A stretch of DNA of 64,000 nucleotides from an uncultured Prevotella sp. (GCA_944320255.1 CALUGU010000001.1:27341-91340); one strand, 5' to 3'; shown: positions 46,187-55,780, counted from the first letter of the stretch. Translations and numbers: made by a program. Notes: generated from the sequence alone by a model not told the origin.

Positions 46187-48232
46187 TTATTGCTTGAACG
46201 GCAGTCGGAATGTGCAGCCCTCCTTCCATCGGTCGCATCCGTAGGCCGTTTTGCCCTTTATGATGCGCCCTTTGCCGCAAAGCGGGCATGCCGAGCCTAT
46301 TATCGAGTCGTCGGCTGGCGGCGTCTGTGCGGGCGTGTCCTTGTCCGCCGTGGCCGCCTTTGTCGTTTTCGGCGTTTTCCTCTTTGGCGTGTCGGCCTTC
46401 TTTTTGGCCTTTTTCTTCAGGTCGTCGTCGGTCGTAATGGCCACGTGGCGGTTGCTGTTGTCGGCCAGCACGTCGTTTACGATGGTCGTGATTTGCTGTT
46501 TCAGCTCGTTGATGAACTGCGCGGCGTCATATTTCTTGTGCTCGATGTCGCGCAATTTCTTTTCCCAGATGCCCGTCAGTTCGCAGCTCTTGAGCAGTTC
46601 CTCCTTTATTATGCCGATAAGCTCGATGCCCGTCGGCGTGGCCACTATGTTCTTGCGTTCGCGTCGGATGTACCTGCGCTTGAACAAAGTCTCTATTATG
46701 TTAGCCCTCGACGACGGTCGTCCGATGCCGTTCTCCTTCAAGGCGGCGCGCAGCTCCTCGTCGTCAACGAACTTGCCCGCCGTCTCCATCGCCCTTAGGA
46801 GCGTCGCCTCGGTGTAGGGTTTGGGCGGAGTTGTCCACTTTTCGGTCAGCGTCGGCGTGTGCGGGCCGCTCTCTCCCTTGGTGAATGCGGGCAGAGTGCG
46901 CTCCTCGTCCTGCTGTTTTGCGTTGTCGGGGTCGGCCGTCTGTACGTCCTTTCCGTACACCACGCGCCATCCGGGGTCGGTTATCTGCTTGCCTGTCACC
47001 TTGAACTCCACGTCATCAACCATTCCCGTCACCGCCGTCGTTGAAAACTTGCAGTCAGGATAGAACACGCTGATGAAGCGGCGCGCCACCAAGTCGTAGA
47101 CGTGACGCTCCAAGTCGGTGAGGCTTGAGGCCGGTACGCCGGTGGGTATGATGGCGTGGTGGTCGGTTACTTTCGACGAGTCGAACACCTTTTTACTCTT
47201 TATCAGCGGCTTGGAAAGCAGCGGCAGTGCCAGCTGCTCGTATCCCCGAAGCCCCCGGAGGGTGGCTTGGCACTTGGGGTAGATGTCGTCGCTCAGGTAC
47301 TGTGTGTCCACGCGGGGGTACGTCGTGAGCTTTTTCTCGTAGAGAGACTGTATCACGTTAAGCGTGGTTTCGGCGCTCATCGAGAACTTCTTGTTGCAGT
47401 CCACCTGCAGCGAGGTCAGGTCGTAGAGGTGGGGTGGGGCTTCCTTGCCGGCTTTCTTCTGCACGTCGGTCACGGTGAACGGCTTGCCGGCTATCTTGGC
47501 GAACGACTGCTCGCCCTCCTCCTTGCTCGTAAACTTGCCCTTGGTGGCGGTGAACAGCGTGTCGCGGTAAATCGTTGAGAGCACCCAGTAAGGCTCCGGC
47601 TTGAAGTTGTCTATCTCCTTCTGCCTGTTCACTATCAGTGCGAGCGTGGGCGTCTGCACGCGTCCTACGGAGAGCACCTGGCGGTTCTGTCCGTATTTCA
47701 GCGTGTACAGGCGCGTTGCGTTCATTCCCAAGAGCCAGTCGCCTATGGCGCGGCTCAGTCCGGCGAGGTACAGCGGCAGGTACTCCTGCTGGTCTTTCAG
47801 CGTGCGGAAGCCCTCGCGTATGGCCTCGTCGGTCATCGACGAGATCCACAACCGCTTCACCGGGCACTTGGCCTGCGCCTTCTGCATCACCCACCGCTGT
47901 ATCAGTTCGCCCTCCTGTCCGGCGTCGCCGCAGTTTATTATGCCGTCGGCGGCCTGCATCAGGCGTTCAATCACGGCGAACTGTTTGCGTATCCCTTCGT
48001 CTTCGATTAGCTTGATGCCGAAACGTTCCGGTATCATCGGCAGCGCGCCGAGGCTCCACCGCTTCCACATCGGTGTGTAGTCGTTAGGCTCTTTCAGCGT
48101 GCACAGGTGGCCGAACGTCCATGTCACTTGGTATCCGTTGCCCTCGATGTATCCGTTGTGCGAGGCCGTCGCGCCCAATATCCGCGCTATGTCGCGTGCC
48201 ACGCTTGGTTTTTCAGCGATGCAGACAATCAT
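46187..48232 (-). CDS. topB: DNA topoisomerase III (type IA)
   Basis: A 681-residue enzyme that passes single DNA strands. The Toprim domain at residues 1-140 ('MIVCIAEKPSVARDIARIL', 'NCGDAGQEGELIQ') and the catalytic Tyr305 in 'KLTTYPRVDTQYL' are clear. A lysine- and alanine-rich linker (about 590-645) leads to a zinc ribbon ('ACPLCGKGR' and 'YGCDRWKEGC'). Length is typical of Bacteroidales TopB proteins. Confidence 0.94.
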   Translation of the reverse strand: MIVCIAEKPSVARDIARILGATASHNGYIEGNGYQVTWTFGHLCTLKEPNDYTPMWKRWSLGALPMIPERFGIKLIEDEGIRKQFAVIERLMQAADGIINCGDAGQEGELIQRWVMQKAQAKCPVKRLWISSMTDEAIREGFRTLKDQQEYLPLYLAGLSRAIGDWLLGMNATRLYTLKYGQNRQVLSVGRVQTPTLALIVNRQKEIDNFKPEPYWVLSTIYRDTLFTATKGKFTSKEEGEQSFAKIAGKPFTVTDVQKKAGKEAPPHLYDLTSLQVDCNKKFSMSAETTLNVIQSLYEKKLTTYPRVDTQYLSDDIYPKCQATLRGLRGYEQLALPLLSKPLIKSKKVFDSSKVTDHHAIIPTGVPASSLTDLERHVYDLVARRFISVFYPDCKFSTTAVTGMVDDVEFKVTGKQITDPGWRVVYGKDVQTADPDNAKQQDEERTLPAFTKGESGPHTPTLTEKWTTPPKPYTEATLLRAMETAGKFVDDEELRAALKENGIGRPSSRANIIETLFKRRYIRRERKNIVATPTGIELIGIIKEELLKSCELTGIWEKKLRDIEHKKYDAAQFINELKQQITTIVNDVLADNSNRHVAITTDDDLKKKAKKKADTPKRKTPKTTKAATADKDTPAQTPPADDSIIGSACPLCGKGRIIKGKTAYGCDRWKEGCTFRLPFKQ

Positions 48233-48365
48233 AGAAAAATTAAAAATTAAGAATTAAGAGTTAAGAAAAATGGCTTGTTAAAGTTGAGAGTTAAGAATTA
48301 AGAGTTAAGAAAAATGTTCTTACTATGGTGATTTTCTTAACTCTTAATTCTTAACTCTTAACTTC

Positions 48366-49001
48366 CTAATACCCCAAATCCTCGCCCACCAGCACTACGA
48401 TGTGCCGCTTTGCGGGGTGCGAGTTGCGCATTATGCTGACGTAGTTGCAGATGCTTTCGGGCGAGTTGCAGTTGTGGCAAGTGCCGTCAACCTGGCAAGG
48501 CGTCTTGATGTCGAAGCGCGCAGCGTTGATGGGGCTTGCCGTAGAGCGCGCCCGCGCGATGGCCGCCGCAGTGTCTTGCGCCACCTTGTTCAGGCCGATA
48601 ACTAATATCACGCGCTTCGGGCCGAAGGTGATGGCAGCCACACGGTTGCCGTTGCCGTCGATGTTCACTATCACGCCGTCCTCGCTTATGGCGTTGGCGC
48701 TCGTCAGGTAATAGTCTGCCGAGAACGCCTCGCGGTAAATCCGCTGCGCCTCGTCGCGGTCTTTCGCCTCGTCGCGGTCCATTATTTTCAGGTCGCGCCC
48801 GTGCAGTTTGGCCGTCAGCCCCATGTCGCGTATCGTCATGGAGCCGCCCCATGTCACGCTGCTCCTGTCGGGGATGAGTGCCGAGACACGCTCCACGGCC
48901 TCATTGGCCGTCGGGCAGTAGTATGCCTCGTAGTTGCGTCTTTCGAGGCTTTTTATCATCTTTTGCGCCAGCAGGGCGTTGCGCTTTTCTTTTGGAGTCA
49001 T
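48366..49001 (-). CDS. LUD-domain protein (LutC-like)
   Basis: A 211-residue protein starting MTPKEKRNALLAQKMIKSLE. 'SVTWGGSMTIRDMGL' (near residues 68-82), 'YYLTSANAISEDGVIVNIDG' and 'GPKRVILVIGLNKVAQD' are LUD signatures. 'DGTCHNCNSPESICNY' near the C-terminus gives four cysteines, as in the single-gene LUD type. LUD proteins take part in lactate or related oxidation, but those here without LutA/LutB neighbours have no settled role. Confidence 0.85.
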   Translation of the reverse strand: MTPKEKRNALLAQKMIKSLERRNYEAYYCPTANEAVERVSALIPDRSSVTWGGSMTIRDMGLTAKLHGRDLKIMDRDEAKDRDEAQRIYREAFSADYYLTSANAISEDGVIVNIDGNGNRVAAITFGPKRVILVIGLNKVAQDTAAAIARARSTASPINAARFDIKTPCQVDGTCHNCNSPESICNYVSIMRNSHPAKRHIVVLVGEDLGY

Positions 49002-49386
49002 AATGTTCTTGTTTTAAAAGTTATGCGTTTACTGAATGCAAAATTAATGATTTTGCGCCATAAACGGAAAGGTTTGACGGTTAAAGTTGGTCGCACGCCT
49101 CCCCGTTTGCGGCAAACGGTGTTGCGATTTGCCGTAATTTGCGTTGCGTTTTGCCGTAAAATGCAACGTAATTCACGGTCTTTTGCAACGTCTTGATTAT
49201 CAGTACGTTACGTTGGTGTTGACAAACGGTGTCACGGCCAGCCGCCGGTAAAGGTTTCAGAGACACCTAATTTTCTGGTTTTTATCCTTTTTGTTTACGC
49301 CAAAATGCGTTACCTTTGCACGTTATAACGTGGGTTCGGCCGCAACCGCAGCCACACGAAACCACGCAACCCCATAACCGTTAGCG
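49002..49386. promoter_or_regulatory. Intergenic region with protease promoter and GCAAAA-type repeats
   Basis: No gene is visible. A repeat-rich stretch (49,080-49,200) has several TTGCG/GCAAA words. A plus-strand promoter TTTG (49,290-49,293), a 17-bp spacer and TACCTTTG (49,311-49,318) should drive the protease gene 68 bp downstream. Confidence 0.6.
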
Positions 49387-50814
49387 ATGAAATTATTTGC
49401 GCCCATACTCCTTTTACTTGCCTTTGTGCTTTCCGCCGGCGCGCGTCCGGCCAAGACGGAGCGCAAGGTGAAATATCCAGGCGACAAGACTTATATCTTC
49501 CGCGTAACCTTGGCCGACAAGCACGGCACGCCCTTCAGCCTGTCGCGCCCGTCGCGTTTCCTTTCGGCCAAGGCCATAGAGCGGCGGCGCAGGCAGCATT
49601 TGGAGCTTGACTCAACCGACCTTCCCGTCAACCCTGACTACCTCAAGGCTGTCAGTTCCACGGGAGTCAGCGTGGTGGGCGTAAGCAAATGGAACAACAC
49701 GGCCATCGTGCGTACAACCGATCTCTCGCTCGCCGACAGCGTGGCGGCCCTCGCCTGCGTCAAGGACGTGCGCAAGGTGTGGGTGTCGCCTGACTCAATC
49801 ACCGTGTCGCAGCCGAGGGCGCGCTTCCATACGGAGTTCAACCAGTGGGACTCCATACGCCACACCCATTACGGGGTGACTTACGAGCAGGTGGCCATGC
49901 TCGGCGGCCCGCTGCTCCACCGCCGCGGTTTTACCGGGCGCGGCAAGACCATCGCCGTGCTCGACGGCGGCTTTATGAACGCCGACCGCATACCCTGCAT
50001 GAAGGAAATCGACGTCTTGGGCAGCCGCGACTTCGTGGTGCCGCCGTCTACCGACGTGTTCAAGGAGATGGAGCACGGCACAAAAGTGCTCTCCGTCATC
50101 GGCGTCAACCAACCCGACGTGTTCGTAGGCACTGCGCCCGGAGCCTCGTTCTGGCTGTTGCGCTGCGAGGACAGCTCGTCGGAATATCCCGTAGAAGAAG
50201 ACTATTGGGCCGCCGCTGCCGAGTTTGCCGACAGCGTGGGGGTTGACATAATAAGCAGTTCGCTCGGCTTCCACGCCTTCGACGACCCTTCGGCCAACTA
50301 CAAGTTAAGCCAGCTCGACGGGCACACCGCCCTGATTTCGCGCACCGCCGCGATGCTTGCCGGCAAGGGCATAGTGCTCGTTTGCAGTGCCGGCAACGAC
50401 GGCATGGCCTCTTGGAAGAAAATCAACGTGCCGGCTGACGCCGACGAAATAATAACCGTCGGCGCGGTGACGCCCGACCTGCGCAACGCCGCTTTCAGCA
50501 GCATCGGCCCTACGGCTGACGGCCGCGTGAAGCCAGACGTTATGGCGCTCGGCAGTCCGGCGGCGGTGATCACCGGGCGCGGCACGATAATCCGCGACGT
50601 TGGCACGTCGTTCTCCGCCCCGTTGGTGGCCGGCATGGTGGCGTGCCTCTGGCAAGCGTTGCCCGACGCCACGGCGCGCGACATCATAGTGCTCGTCCGC
50701 CGCTGCGCCTCCAACTACGCCACGCCCGACAACATCTACGGCTACGGCATCCCCGACTTCTGGAAGGCGGCTGTGGAAGGGAACAATGAATTAAAATTAA
50801 CAATTAACAATTAA
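49387..50814 (+). CDS. Secreted subtilisin-like (S8) serine protease
   Basis: A 475-residue protein with a signal peptide (MKLFAPILLLLAFVLSAGA), a propeptide-like region, and the S8 triad: Asp193 in 'IAVLDGGFMNAD', His230 in 'MEHGTKVLSVIG', Ser408 in 'GTSFSAPLVAG'. Asp is followed by GG rather than the usual TG/SG. Asn338 in 'CSAGNDG' fits the oxyanion hole. The final residues (NNELKLTINN) are encoded by the start of an AATTAACAATTAAC repeat. Likely periplasmic or surface. No type IX sorting domain is visible. Confidence 0.9.
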   Translation: MKLFAPILLLLAFVLSAGARPAKTERKVKYPGDKTYIFRVTLADKHGTPFSLSRPSRFLSAKAIERRRRQHLELDSTDLPVNPDYLKAVSSTGVSVVGVSKWNNTAIVRTTDLSLADSVAALACVKDVRKVWVSPDSITVSQPRARFHTEFNQWDSIRHTHYGVTYEQVAMLGGPLLHRRGFTGRGKTIAVLDGGFMNADRIPCMKEIDVLGSRDFVVPPSTDVFKEMEHGTKVLSVIGVNQPDVFVGTAPGASFWLLRCEDSSSEYPVEEDYWAAAAEFADSVGVDIISSSLGFHAFDDPSANYKLSQLDGHTALISRTAAMLAGKGIVLVCSAGNDGMASWKKINVPADADEIITVGAVTPDLRNAAFSSIGPTADGRVKPDVMALGSPAAVITGRGTIIRDVGTSFSAPLVAGMVACLWQALPDATARDIIVLVRRCASNYATPDNIYGYGIPDFWKAAVEGNNELKLTINN

Positions 50815-50944
50815 TAATTAACAATGAACAATTAACAATTAACAATTAAAAATGAATAATTAACTGGCTGTCTCCCAGTCCTCTCAGTTCTCTCTGCTCT
50901 CCCAGTTCTCCCAGTTCTCCCAGCTCTCCCATAATCTAAAAAAC
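50815..50944. repeat. Low-complexity leader upstream of xseA
   Basis: AATTAACAATTAAC repeats (50,805-50,862) are followed by pyrimidine-rich CTCTCCCAGTT-type tandem units of about 10 bp (50,873-50,935), which end 9 bp before the xseA start. The coding strand is almost free of purine runs here. Confidence 0.7.
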
Positions 50945-52303
50945 ATGCAACATCTCACCCTCCTATTGCTCAACTCCCTCGTCCGCGAGACCATCGAGCT
51001 TGGCTTGCCCGGTGACTACTGGGTTGAGGCCGAGCTGTCCGAGGTGCGTGAGCGCGGCGGCCACTGCTATATGGAACTTGTGCAGAAAGACGACACCGAG
51101 GCCCTGCCCGTGGCGCGCGCTTCGGCCAAGTGCTGGCGTTCGGCGTGGGCGTTGGTGCGCCCCCACTTCGAGCGGGTCACGGGCGAGAGCCTTCGTCCGG
51201 GCATGAAGGTGCTGCTGCAAGTCCACGCCCAGTTCCACGAGGCTTACGGCTTCTCGTGGATTGTCACCGACATCGATCCCACTTTCACCCTCGGCGACAT
51301 GGCGCGCCGCCGCCAAGAGGTTGTCCGCCGGCTGAAGGAAGAAGGCGTGTTCGACCTCAACAAGGAACTTCATCTCTCGCCGTTCGCCAACCGTGTGGCC
51401 GTCATTTCGAGCGACGGCGCAGCCGGCTACGGCGACTTCTGCAACCAGCTCGCCACCAATACTTACGGTTTCAATTTCAGCGTGACACTTTTCCAGGCGA
51501 CGATGCAAGGGGCGCAGGCCGAACGGAGCATCATTGAGGCGTTGAACGCCGTCAATGCCGGGCTTGACGCTTTCGACTGCGTGGTGGTCATCCGTGGCGG
51601 CGGAGCTACGAGCGACCTTTCCGCCTTCGACTCCCTCGCCCTCGCCGAGAACGTCGCCAACTTCCCCTTGCCCGTCATTACAGGCATAGGCCACGAGCGC
51701 GACGAGTCAGTCGTTGACATGGTTGCCCACACGAGGGCTAAGACCCCGACGGCGGCAGCGGCGTTCCTTATAGACAACCTGAAGCTGACAGCCGACCGCA
51801 TAGAGGCCGCCCGCGCGGCGTTGGCCTCGTCAGTCCGCCGCCGCATGGACTTCGAGCGTTTGCGCCTTGAGCGCGTTTCTGGTCGCATCCCTGCGTTGTT
51901 CTCCCTCGTAAAGGCGCGCCAGGACGCCCGCCTCGACGGCCTTGCCGTCCGTCTGCGCACGTCGGTCGCCGCACGCCTCGCCGCCGCCGACAACCGCCTC
52001 GCCGCGCTGAAAGCCGTGTTGCAGCCCGCGCTTGCCCGCCGCCTCATGTCGGAACGCCACCGCCTTGAACTGCTCTCACAGCGCACAGCCGCCGCCGACC
52101 CGGCGCATATCCTCAAGCGCGGCTACTCTGTAACCCTGCACAACGGGCGCGCCGTGCGCTCCGCCGCCGACCTGAAACAGGGCGACACGATAGAAACGAT
52201 ATTTGGGAAAGGAAAGGCGGAGGCTGTGGTGGTTAAGAGTGAAGAAGGTACTCCCAAAGCCTCCCCCAACCCCTCCAAGGAGGGGAGAAGAGTTGAGGAA
52301 TAG
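50945..52303 (+). CDS. xseA: Exodeoxyribonuclease VII large subunit
   Basis: A 452-residue subunit that, with XseB, degrades single-stranded DNA. An N-terminal OB-fold ('YWVEAELSEVRERGGHCYME', residues 22-41) is followed by the catalytic domain ('FANRVAVISSDGAAGYGDFC', 'VVIRGGGATSDLSAFDS', 'ITGIGHERDESVVDMVAHTR'), a coiled-coil arm, and 'AHILKRGYSVTLHNGRAVRS' at the C-terminus. The last ~20 residues (from 'EGTPKASPNPSKEGRR') are encoded by a CCTCCCC palindromic repeat. xseB follows 162 bp later. Confidence 0.94.
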   Translation: MQHLTLLLLNSLVRETIELGLPGDYWVEAELSEVRERGGHCYMELVQKDDTEALPVARASAKCWRSAWALVRPHFERVTGESLRPGMKVLLQVHAQFHEAYGFSWIVTDIDPTFTLGDMARRRQEVVRRLKEEGVFDLNKELHLSPFANRVAVISSDGAAGYGDFCNQLATNTYGFNFSVTLFQATMQGAQAERSIIEALNAVNAGLDAFDCVVVIRGGGATSDLSAFDSLALAENVANFPLPVITGIGHERDESVVDMVAHTRAKTPTAAAAFLIDNLKLTADRIEAARAALASSVRRRMDFERLRLERVSGRIPALFSLVKARQDARLDGLAVRLRTSVAARLAAADNRLAALKAVLQPALARRLMSERHRLELLSQRTAAADPAHILKRGYSVTLHNGRAVRSAADLKQGDTIETIFGKGKAEAVVVKSEEGTPKASPNPSKEGRRVEE

Positions 52304-52465
52304 GAAAATAAGATTACCTGCCAAGCCCTTTTCTTAATCAATTTCCTCACCCTCTCACCTTCTCACCTTCTCACCTTCTCACCTTCTCACCCTCTCACCC
52401 TCTCACCCTCTCACCTTCCCAAAACTCCCAGCTCTCCCAGACAACCCATTTAAATTTTAAAACCC
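52304..52465. repeat. CTCACCTTCT tandem repeat leader upstream of xseB
   Basis: About ten copies of a 10-bp unit CTCACC(T/C)TCT run from about 52,345 to 52,420, followed by CTCCCAGCTCTCCCAG, ending some 25 bp before the xseB start. It has the same flavour as the leaders before xseA and the pilus genes. Confidence 0.75.
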
Positions 52466-52645
52466 ATGACTTACGAAGAAGCTCTAACCAAACTCGAAGA
52501 CATCGTTAAGAAAATAGAGAACGACGAACTCGACATCGACAGCCTGAGCAAACAGCTCAAGACAGCCCAGAACCTGATAAAGCTCTGCAAGGACAAGCTC
52601 GCCAAGGCCGACGAGGACATCAAGGAAATACTTGAGAAGAGTTAA
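52466..52645 (+). CDS. xseB: Exodeoxyribonuclease VII small subunit
   Basis: A 59-residue helical protein, MTYEEALTKLEDIVKKIEND then 'ELDIDSLSKQLKTAQNLIKL'. This is the family pattern ('yEEAl.kLE.IV..lE..el.ld.l......a..Li..c...L'). Several copies bind the XseA coiled-coil arm and regulate its nuclease. Short but complete; its stop codon TAA merges with the following TTAAGAATTAAGAATT repeat. Confidence 0.93.
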   Translation: MTYEEALTKLEDIVKKIENDELDIDSLSKQLKTAQNLIKLCKDKLAKADEDIKEILEKS

Positions 52646-52850
52646 GAATTAAGAATTAAGAATTAAAAATTAAGAGTTAAGAATTATATGCCGCAGTGGT
52701 GGATGTTTTTGCCATCAAAGCATATTTTCTTAATTCTTAATTCTTAATTCTTAACTCTTAACTCTTAATTTAATATGCCGCCGTGGTGAATGTTTCTTGC
52801 CTTCAAAGCATATTTTCTTAATTCTTAACTCTTAATTCTTAATTTAATAA
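52641..52850. repeat. Two copies of the TTAAGAATTAAGAG hairpin element
   Basis: Arms of TTAAGA(A/G)TTAAGA(A/G) flank cores that read TATGCCGC.GTGGTG.ATGTTT..TTGCC.TCAAAGCATATTTTCTTAA, at about 52,686-52,735 and 52,773-52,822. The right arm of the first copy serves as the left arm of the second. The same core occurs at 53,960-54,010. This is a repeated mobile-like element. Confidence 0.8.
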
Positions 52851-52900
52851 ATTTATTTTCTTATTTTTGCAACACGAATAATAACTTTTAAAATCGAATT

Positions 52901-53923
52901 ATGAAAAATCTGGATTGGGCTAAATTGCCTTTCGGTTACGTCCCGACCGACTACAACGTCCGCTGCTATTTCCGCGACGGAAAGTGGGGAGAAATTGAAG
53001 TTTGCTCTGATGAATATATCAAGATGCACATGGCCGCCACCTGCCTGCATTACGGACAGGAAGCCTTCGAGGGGCTCAAGGCTTACCGTTGCCCCGACGG
53101 CAAGGTGCGCGTCTTCCGCATGGACGAGAACGCAGCGCGCCTCCAGAGCACGTGCCGCGGCATCCTGATGCCTGAAGTTTCTACGGAGCTGTTCGAGGAG
53201 ATGGTCACCAAGGTGGTGCGCCTCAACCAAGACTACATCCCTACTTACGAGAGCGGCGCCACATTATATATACGTCCCCTCCTCGTCGGTATGTCGGCAC
53301 AGGTTGGAGTCCATCCGGCTTCTGAATATCTTTTCATGATATTCGTTACGCCCGTAGGCCCGTATTTCAAGGGAGGCTTCGCCACCAATCCGTATGTCAT
53401 CATCCGCGAGTACGACCGTTCCGCTCCGCTCGGCACGGGCGTGTACAAGGTGGGCGGCAACTATGCGGCGTCACTCCGCGCCAACAAGAAGGCGCACGAC
53501 CTCGGTTACGCTTGCGAGTTCTACCTTGACGCAAAGGAAAAGAAATACATGGACGAGTGCGGCGCGGCCAACTTCTTCGGCATAAAAGACAACACTTACG
53601 TTACGCCGAAGTCTACCAGCATACTGCCGAGCATCACCAACAAGAGCCTCATGCAGCTTGCAGAGGACATGGGCATGAAGGTGGAACGCCGCCAGATACC
53701 AGAGGAGGAGCTTGCCACATTCGAGGAAGCCGGAGCCTGCGGCACGGCAGCCGTCATCAGCCCCATCTCAAAGATTGACGACCTTGAGGGCGGCAAGAGC
53801 TACGTGTTCAGCAAGGACGGCAAGCCCGGACCTATAAGCACGAAACTCTATAACAAGCTCCGCAACATCCAGTATGGCATCGAGCCTGACATCCACGGAT
53901 GGACGAAGGTTGTGATTGAATAA
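52901..53923 (+). CDS. ilvE: Branched-chain amino acid aminotransferase
   Basis: A 340-residue class IV PLP enzyme that transaminates Leu, Ile and Val. 'CLHYGQEAFEGLKAYRCPDG' near residues 48-67, 'YIRPLLVGMSAQVGVHPASE', the PLP-lysine in 'GVYKVGGNYAASL' (about residue 186), and 'DECGAANFFGI' mark the family. It is followed by 'IPEEELATFEEAGACGTAAV'. Normal length for the Bacteroidales form. Confidence 0.95.
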   Translation: MKNLDWAKLPFGYVPTDYNVRCYFRDGKWGEIEVCSDEYIKMHMAATCLHYGQEAFEGLKAYRCPDGKVRVFRMDENAARLQSTCRGILMPEVSTELFEEMVTKVVRLNQDYIPTYESGATLYIRPLLVGMSAQVGVHPASEYLFMIFVTPVGPYFKGGFATNPYVIIREYDRSAPLGTGVYKVGGNYAASLRANKKAHDLGYACEFYLDAKEKKYMDECGAANFFGIKDNTYVTPKSTSILPSITNKSLMQLAEDMGMKVERRQIPEEELATFEEAGACGTAAVISPISKIDDLEGGKSYVFSKDGKPGPISTKLYNKLRNIQYGIEPDIHGWTKVVIE

Positions 53924-53927
53924 ATTT

Positions 53928-54035
53928 AGAATTAAGAGTTAAGAATTAAGAATTAAGAAAATATGCCACGCTGGCAAATGTTTCTTGCCGTCAAAGCATA
54001 TTTTCTTAACTCTTAACTCTTAATTCTTAATTTTC
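53928..54035. repeat. TTAAGAATTAAGAG hairpin element (ilvE-trmB)
   Basis: A complete copy: left arm of TTAAGA units, core ATATGCCACGCTGGCAAATG...TTGCCGTCAAAGCATAT, right arm TTTTCTTAACTCTTAACTC. It shares its core with the copies after xseB and the partial copy at 41,262. Confidence 0.8.
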
Positions 54036-54065
54036 CTCGTTTTTCATTTTTCATTTTTTTTAAAC

Positions 54066-54836
54066 GTGAGTAAAGGAAAGTTGGCAAAGTTCGCCGATAT
54101 GGCGCGCTATGAGAATGTTTTTGAGTACCCGTATTCAGTGGTTGACAGCGTACCCTTCGAGATGAAAGGGCGTTGGCGTGAGATGTATTTCCATAATTCC
54201 AACCCCATCGTGCTCGAACTGGGTTGCGGCAGGGGTGAATACGCCGTCGGATTGGCGCGGATGTTCCCCGATGTCAATTTCATAGGCGTTGACATAAAGG
54301 GCGCGCGTATGTGGTCGGGTGCCACCCAGGCACTTGCCGAAGGCCTCAAGAACGTCGCCTTCCTGCGCACCAACATCGAGATTATCGACCGTTTCTTCGC
54401 CGACGGCGAAGTGCAGGAGATATGGCTCACCTTCAGCGACCCGCAGATGAAGAACGTGCGCAAGCGTCTCACCAGCACGTACTTCATGGAGCGTTACCGC
54501 CGCTTCCTCGTTGACGGCGGCGTCATCCATGTCAAGACAGACAGCAATTTCCTTTTCACTTACACCACGCTCATGGTAGAGCACAACAGCCTCCCGCTGT
54601 TGTTCCGCACTGAAGACCTTTACCATGACGGGTCGCTCGACGACGACACCCGCCGCATCCTCTCCATACAGACGTATTATGAAAGCCAGTGGATAGAGCG
54701 CGGTCTCAACATCCGTTATATGAAGTTCCGCCTGCCAAAGACGCTTCCGTTAACAGAGTCGGGCGTTGAAATCCCCGTCGATGACTACCGCAGCTACAAG
54801 CGTTCTGGCCGCAGCGGGGTGAAAACGCGGGCGTGA
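54066..54836 (+). CDS. trmB: tRNA (guanine-N7)-methyltransferase
   Basis: A 256-residue SAM-dependent enzyme that methylates G46 of tRNAs. SAM motif '[19 protein letters not shown]' near residues 50-68, '[12 protein letters not shown]', and the substrate motif '[16 protein letters not shown]' near 122-137 identify it. The start is GTG. The C-terminal ~20 residues are basic. Confidence 0.93.
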   Translation: MSKGKLAKFADMARYENVFEYPYSVVDSVPFEMKGRWREMYFHNSNPIVLELGCGRGEYAVGLARMFPDVNFIGVDIKGARMWSGATQALAEGLKNVAFLRTNIEIIDRFFADGEVQEIWLTFSDPQMKNVRKRLTSTYFMERYRRFLVDGGVIHVKTDSNFLFTYTTLMVEHNSLPLLFRTEDLYHDGSLDDDTRRILSIQTYYESQWIERGLNIRYMKFRLPKTLPLTESGVEIPVDDYRSYKRSGRSGVKTRA

Positions 54837-55780
54837 CGCTGTGCGGCATGACGTTTCCGAGATATTTGTTCCTGCGGTGGTAGCTGTTCCTGCGGATTTG
54901 CAAATCTGAGGAAACAGGTTATTGTAAAATCTCTGTCATCTGTCAGTTTTAAGCCTATTGTTCTGATAGTAAGCACTTTATAGACTGACAGATGCCTCGT
55001 CTTTCTGTCAGCCATCCGTCAGTCGTGAATAAGAATGCTGACAGAAGCCTGACACTTTTCAAACATATCTGTCAGCCCATAACTTTTTGAATATTAGCCT
55101 ATTGCATTGAGAACTGACAGATGACAGGGAAATCAAAGACAAATATCTTTGTTGGCGATTAACGGCGTTATATGTGTATTTTATTTTCTTCTCATCCCAA
55201 AGACGGCTTTTCGCCGTGCTGTTTGCGGTCTTTTGCAATGTGAAAGGCCGCAAATCGAAATCTTTTTAATCGCCAAATGTGTTGTCACAATGTCACAATG
55301 CGTGGTAATACGTTGAAAGTCAAGATGTTGCTGCGTGACATTTTATCCGGTTGCACCGTCACCAATGTCACACGGCTTGCCCTGCGTATTTGCACGTCCG
55401 TGGATGCAGTGTGACATTGGTGACAACGGAAACAACAATAACGTCACACCGCAAACGCTTGGCAATCAATGTGTTATGCTGGATTGTGACGTTGTGACAA
55501 ATGGAAGCCGGCATGAACTAAGTCTGGTGATACGTATATGTCAAAATTGGGATGCGCAGCCGTTGTAGCGATGATGAATGTCCGCAAAACGCCAAGTGGC
55601 TGCCAGCAGTTAGGCTCGTTTCACTCGCCGGAGTTAACCTCCATAGCCTTCATTCTTTTTTCTTAAATAAAGTTAATCGGGGGGGGTAAATTTGCATTGT
55701 TACGAAAATGTTTCTATTTTTGAAGCGCAAAAACGAGACGAGTTTTTATTTCAATTTTTGAATGATTAAGGGATTTTGTG
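54837..55780. repeat. Long intergenic region with CTGACAG cluster and poly-G promoter
   Basis: No supported gene in over 900 bp. About seven CTGACAG/CTGTCAG words cluster at 54,933-55,130. GTCACAATGTCACAATG and GTGACATTGGTGACAA words lie at 55,275-55,500. AAAGACGGC/GCAAA-type words at 55,198-55,262 resemble other intergenic regions here. Just before the pilus genes is an eight-G run (55,679-55,686) that touches TAAATTTG (55,687-55,694), a -7-like box. Confidence 0.6.
55679..55694 (+). promoter_or_regulatory. Poly-G tract next to a -7 box before the pilus locus
   Basis: Eight consecutive G (55,679-55,686) lie directly against TAAATTTG. No TTTG is found at the standard distance upstream. A homopolymer in the spacer could change length by slippage and so vary promoter strength of the pilus operon. 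Confidence 0.5.

Noticed and set aside
47638-48015. R/A-rich plus-strand frames over topB, and similar frames over the RsmF-like, XseA and pilus genes
   Set aside because: They are antisense or shifted-frame by-products of high G+C genes with well-recognised products.
52345-52420. CRISPR or coding repeat in the CTCACCTTCT tract
   Set aside because: It is a simple 10-bp tandem without spacers, and all frames give low-complexity peptides without starts.
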